A DNA stretch of 64,000 nucleotides from Anthoceros angustus (taxonomy: Eukaryota > Streptophyta > Anthocerotopsida > Anthocerotales > Anthocerotaceae): NCBI GenBank assembly GCA_010909165.1, contig MU008150.1, positions 372,001 to 436,000 of the forward strand, in the 5' to 3' direction. The translations under genes were made by a program, and so were the position numbers. Under the pieces are notes generated by a model that saw nothing but the letters and a program-made list of their open reading frames with translations, had not been told where the DNA came from and did not search any database. Positions 59,844-64,000 of the stretch are shown here, one piece after another (the stretch's first letter is position 1; every line of letters starts with the position of its first letter).

Positions 59844-61090
59844 GTTGAACCCCGGATCTCCATGTGCAGCTAAGTGAATTTCAGAGGCTCGCATTTCCAG
59901 CTTCTTCCGTTCGGTACAGGAAGGCGTCGTTGCCCGGTACAATATGCTGTAAAGAGTGCTAAGTTAGTAACACCAGACCTTAGGGCACGGTTCATAATAA
60001 ACTAGCCTTAGTTATAAAACGTTACTTTCGTAGCTAGTTTATTATGAAACGTTACTTTCGTATGCAGGCAGTTAGGGTTCGATACAACGTTTCACTTCCA
60101 GACATTTGTACATAACGCTTCACCTCTACGCCTACACATCGATACCGATGGAGTTAATACCGTCACGCGTACGGCCAGCGGGCCTACTGCCAAAGTGCCA
60201 AAGCTATCTGTTACCGAACGACGCGTTACGATTCTCATCCTCCGTCAGGTGAGCTGAACCCGTTGTGTGCACCAACAGGCTATTCCGCGCGGTGTGGCGG
60301 TGCGGGCATCACACGATAGTAAACCATGTGCCAATTACGCCATAATACCTAGCGTGGCAACCACCATTAACCCTAATGTTCATTCAAGCGATTGCCCAAA
60401 TTCACGCCCCGCTATGTTCAAAGTTTCGCTTACACGAACCAAAGGGGTTCGATTAGGCCGATGATCTTACTTGTCAAGGGCGCTTTGATTGAGCTTAGTG
60501 TACCGAAAGTGCAAAATTTTGAGGAGCGGCCTCGGATACACCATTCGTGGTGCAATTGCCTAAACCGGACACTTCTGCAGATTTGGAGTGGGTGTGCTCC
60601 TCTGAGCCATTCGAAATGGGCACATGGGCATCGGATGATTCGTGTTGCTCACATCTTGATGGATGAGTGGTGGACTTTGTAGCCGGTATGAGCGCAAACA
60701 AAGAGCATCCAACAAATTTCTATAAGAAGGATTCAAAGGGACCCAACAAGCTCTTGAAACCTATAACACCTCCCCGTCCACACCTTTCCTACACGAGGTA
60801 CCATCCCGATTTTTCCGTTGACTTTAATCGTAGTCTTCACTTCACCTTATCTTACATGTGGCACTCACAATGAAAAGGACTTGTGGGATTTAGGGTAGCC
60901 TTACTTATACCGCCATGTGAGGAACGATCGACGCTCAACGCTCGTGTAATCGGTGTTCATATGGGCCCGAGGATTTTCGCAATCTAGTCCTCAAGGCCTC
61001 TTAAGTGTTCAAACAAATAAGTGCAAAATTGCGAGAGGAGAGAGTGAAGCATGGATGTCAAGCTAACTTTCGTAAAGCGCTTATTGTGGC
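59844..61090. other. Non-coding, one small inverted repeat
   Basis: A 15-bp perfect inverted repeat TTCATAATAAACTAG/CTAGTTTATTATGAA lies at 59991-60005 and 60034-60048. AAACGTTACTTTCGTA is repeated directly at about 60017 and 60047. No gene is recognised. Confidence 0.5.
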
Positions 61091-62225
61091 CCATGGTTGC
61101 CGAGATTGGCTTGTATGAAGACAATCATACCGATTTGGGGCTATTTGTCATGGTTCTCACGCTCCTCGCCGAGATGTTCGACCAGCTGGCTTTCTCATGA
61201 GAAGAAGGAGTGGGTCCGCCATCGCCGCAAGGTGTCCGCCGATGAAATTATGTGTCGACACAAGGATGCCGTGGTTCATGAAGGTAAATAATTCAGCAGA
61301 GCCATACAAACACGTTAGAGATGACTACATGTTACGGCAAGATGTTTTGAACATTGCTACTCGCTTGGATATAGGTGAATACAAGCTTCATGTTGATGAT
61401 TGCACCTCTGCTTTCCATGTGGCTTGCAAAATGCGTCTGGTATTTTACTTGGCACGATGACAAACCATTCGCTTGGGAATTCGGACCCATTCATGTTGGA
61501 GGCTATGGTACAAGATGGAAATAATAGTGTTTTAGCTATGGATGCCACATTCGGCATGAACAAGTACAAGTACAATTTGTTCACCGTGATGGTGTTTGAC
61601 CTCATTTTAACGGAGTACCGTTGCTTGGGTGATTTCCAAGGAGGCAACAATTGCCTCGATGGTTCCATGGTCATTCGCCCGCAGTATTCAAACGTGACCC
61701 TGCATGGATTCCGAGCTCCTTCATCGTGGATGATTGCGTCGAGATAACTATCCAACAGGTTTGGTCACATAACATGCCGATCATATTGTGTTTGTGGCAT
61801 GTTCGTAAAGCTTGGCGACGTCAACTGCTAAGCAAGGTACGTGACATGGATGACCGGAAAGCAATTTGGGCAGAACTAGGTGGAATTATGTATGTCCAAG
61901 GTGCAACCACAGCAGCCATTTGTTTGAGCACTGCAAGGTCTATGCTATCTGCATTCTATGCCAAGTGGGAGGTCAAACAACCTGCTTACGTTTCGTATTT
62001 CAAAGCTCAGTGGGATTCCATAATGGGTTAGTTCATTTTCTACGCACTTCATGTTTTTGCTCCTGTTACCTTCAGGTGAACCCGTGACAAGTGAATGATT
62101 GTTGCTGCAGAAATGTGGATCTGTAATGCTCGGCTATTCCCTCATGCCGGGCAGAATACTACCTCGGCAGTGGAAGCATTTCACCGCTTCTCACTACAAG
62201 GAGGGGCTACCTTTTACAAATGGGT
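61091..62225 (+). pseudogene. MULE-type (FAR1-like) transposase remnant
   Basis: Several frames together carry a MULE DDE transposase. The N-terminal helical part is YMLRQDVLNIATRLDIGEYK (61197-61460). A frameshift leads to VLAMDATFGMNKYKYNLF (first Asp, 61400-61747). Another shift leads to FIVDDCVEITIQQVW and IILCLWHVRKAWRRQL with the C-x-WH signature (61651-62031). After a GT-AG intron (stop near 62031, acceptor TTGCTGCAG at about 62110), the sequence resumes with ARLFPHAGQNTTSAVEAFHR, which holds the last Glu. At least two frameshifts make it inactive. It is related to transposases domesticated as FAR1/FHY3, but no such function is implied. Confidence 0.75.
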
Positions 62226-62430
62226 CTAAGTTTAGTTAGAGGAAACTACAACACTCTTACTACAGCTCAAAGCCTTGTTGTAAGTTTTTCGAACATTTAC
62301 AACAAGGGTTCCTAACTAATATGATGTGGCATGGATTTTACAACAGGGGTTTGTTGACATGGCATGTTGACACGAATTTTACAACCGGGGTCACCACCAA
62401 GCAACCTTACCCATTGTATGGAGAGGGGAA
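62226..62430. other. Spacer with TTACAAC words
   Basis: Short TTACAAC/TTTTACAAC words recur; no gene. Confidence 0.4.
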
Positions 62431-64000
62431 GGGGTAGGAGGATCCTGATGAATTTGTTGAGCGTTTTGAGCAGCTGACATTTGCAAACCAGGAAGCGGGT
62501 GATGCACAGATTCAGCTGTTCTACTGTGTTCTTCGGGGAGGACCAGCAAAGTGGTATAGGCGCGAATATCTCAAGTCAGCCACACCTCCAGCCACCTTTG
62601 AAGAGTTAAAAAGCGCCTTCTGTGAAAGGTTTAGGGGGCTCGACGTGGAGGGATATGTGTTGTCCCAACTTGAAAAGTCAGAGAGGAAGGAAGGAAACCT
62701 TGCAAGCGATGTTGAGAGGTTTCAGCCACGCGATCGGGTGGTCCTCATTCGAGCTGCTGCAATACGGTGGTTCGCTAAAGGCCTGGGTTCTAAGATGGGG
62801 AGACACGTAAGGTTGCAAGCGGAGAAGAGTTTGGGCAAGGCTATCAAGGCAGCGCTAAATTATAAGGAATCTAACCCGCAGGATATAAAGAGAGCTAGAA
62901 AGGACAGGAGGAAGCCCAGGACAGGAGGAAGCCCAGGACAGGGAAAAAGAGAAAGGATTCCTCATCCTCCTCGGAAGAAAGTTCATCAGGTGAGGAGAGT
63001 TCCACAGAAGATTCCACAGAGAGTTCCACAGAGGAAGAAACAAGTGACAGCTCGGAAGAATCGTCAGATGAGGAGCGCGCCAGACGGAAAAAGAAGAAAA
63101 CAAGGGGTGAGGGGGAAGGAAGGGTCGCATACGGGACAACAAGGAACTGGCAAGAGCGAAACAAGAGGCGTTGTATGCAAAAAAAGATGCGGAGCAGGCG
63201 AGAAGGGAAGCTGAGGCGGCAGCCAAGAAAGTGGAACAACAGGGAAACAAGATGGAGGAGATGATGGCAAAATTTGAGAAATTCCATCTCAACGCGGTGA
63301 AGGAACACGAGAGAAGGAGAGCTGCCACGAATCCATGGGCTAACCTCTTCTGTTCAACATGTGGGCAGCAGGGTCACTCCAAGGCTAACTGCCCGACAAC
63401 AAGAGTGCAACTGCTCGGATATGAGGAGGAAGAGGAAGATACCCCTGTGGAGGATACATATCAGATTCAGGAAGTACAGTCAAATCAGGTGTACCCGAAG
63501 ACTATGTATCCCTCCAACTTACGAAATTCCGCAGGCGTAGGCGTTCGTAATCAGCTGGCGCGGAGTAATAATCCGATGGGCACTGTCCTGTGCTACAACT
63601 GTCGCAACCTTGGACACTATGCGCATAGCTGCCCTTGGCCAACCCGTCAGGGCAATGGAGATTTCGATAAACTGTGTGAAGATTGCAAGCAGCAGGGGCA
63701 TTTGGCAGGAAGCGTACTTTGCCAAAACCCCAGAAAAACAGTCAGGATCGCGCAGCCACCAGTGACGGGGGTTCAGCTGGCTCCGAGCCAAGGTTCCGTG
63801 CCTGCCATGCATGTAGAAGACGCGTTGATGGCTGTATGGGAGGGCGCCGAGATTAAGACCCTAAAAAGCTTAGAGGGTTTAGATGCCATGGATAATGATT
63901 ATTATGGGGAGGCATCTGCCATGGTCGTCAGAACGCGGAGCTCAAAAGCTAAGGAGAAGAGGCGTGGGGGAAAGAAAAGAAGGAAGGAGGTAGATACGAC
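62431..64000 (+). pseudogene. Gypsy-type Gag, broken by frameshifts, runs off the window
   Basis: From 62435 the retrotransposon Gag domain is clear: DPDEFVERFEQLTFANQEAG, VLRGGPAKWYRREYLKSA, FEELKSAFCERFRGLDVEGY. Then come a Ser/Glu acidic-basic linker, a coiled coil (ARAKQEALYAKKDAEQARRE) and zinc knuckles CSTCGQQGHSKANC, CYNCRNLGHYAHSC and a third, looser CEDCKQQGHLAGSVLC. The domain, linker and knuckles are in three different frames. One shift is explained by a 17-bp tandem duplication at 62901-62934. The knuckle frame is open to the window end, so protease/Pol would lie beyond. An in-frame TAG precedes DPDEF. Confidence 0.8.
62901..62934. repeat. 17-bp tandem duplication that shifts the gag frame
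   Basis: AGGACAGGAGGAAGCCC occurs twice head to tail. Its length is not a multiple of three. Confidence 0.9.

Noticed and set aside
59970-60080. Similarity of the TTAGGGCACG region to the copia 5' LTR
   Set aside because: Only about 15-20 bases resemble it and the order of the rest differs, so I do not call a right LTR.

Overview
This is a nuclear genome window from a land plant. The evidence is spliceosomal genes for plant-specific families: a P-type H+-ATPase with a YTV tail, a ubiquitin-RUB fusion, a PsbP-domain chloroplast protein, a PAR1 protein, a GH17 beta-glucanase with an X8 domain, and the peroxisomal protease DEG15. The heavy load of decayed copia, gypsy and MULE-type elements, the PPR pseudogene and a DD35E integrase of a kind not usual in flowering plants make a large-genome seed-free plant (fern or lycophyte) my best guess. 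That guess is inference and weak.

Layout. 1-4.3 kb holds tandem and direct duplications (51-bp, 217-bp and 699-bp units) without a credible gene. 4.3-11.6 kb is an unusual GC-rich block of CCT/CCG/TCC-rich, repeatedly duplicated sequence with units of about 0.9 and 1.26 kb. 11.6-16.9 kb has a different composition and carries the remains of an intron-bearing DD35E integrase gene plus adjacent unrecognised reading frames, ending in a small hairpin. 17-18.6 kb is a broken PPR gene interrupted by a 71-bp triplication and a tRNA-Gly-like sequence. 18.96-19.96 kb is an AN1 zinc-finger gene. 20-27 kb is mostly non-genic and holds a TRIM-like retroelement and a tRNA-Leu-like sequence.

The gene-rich part runs from 27.9 to 49.9 kb: DEG15 protease, plasma-membrane H+-ATPase (one frame break), PAR1 protein, a Ser-rich CLCxPTxHxGSFRCRLH protein, ubiquitin-RUB (minus), a coiled-coil protein, a GH17/X8 glucanase and a PPD7-like protein (minus). 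These genes have unrelated roles (peroxisome, plasma membrane, wall, chloroplast, protein modification). They are not co-transcribed and nothing suggests a pathway cluster.

50-64 kb is again transposon territory: a lone RecQ motif II exon, then a copia element (LTR, tRNA-Met primer site, gag, distant RT piece). A gypsy integrase piece and a striking foldback element with tandem-repeat arms lie between its gag and RT. A MULE-type transposase remnant and a gypsy gag broken by frameshifts complete the window. One ambiguous base (N) lies at 57030.
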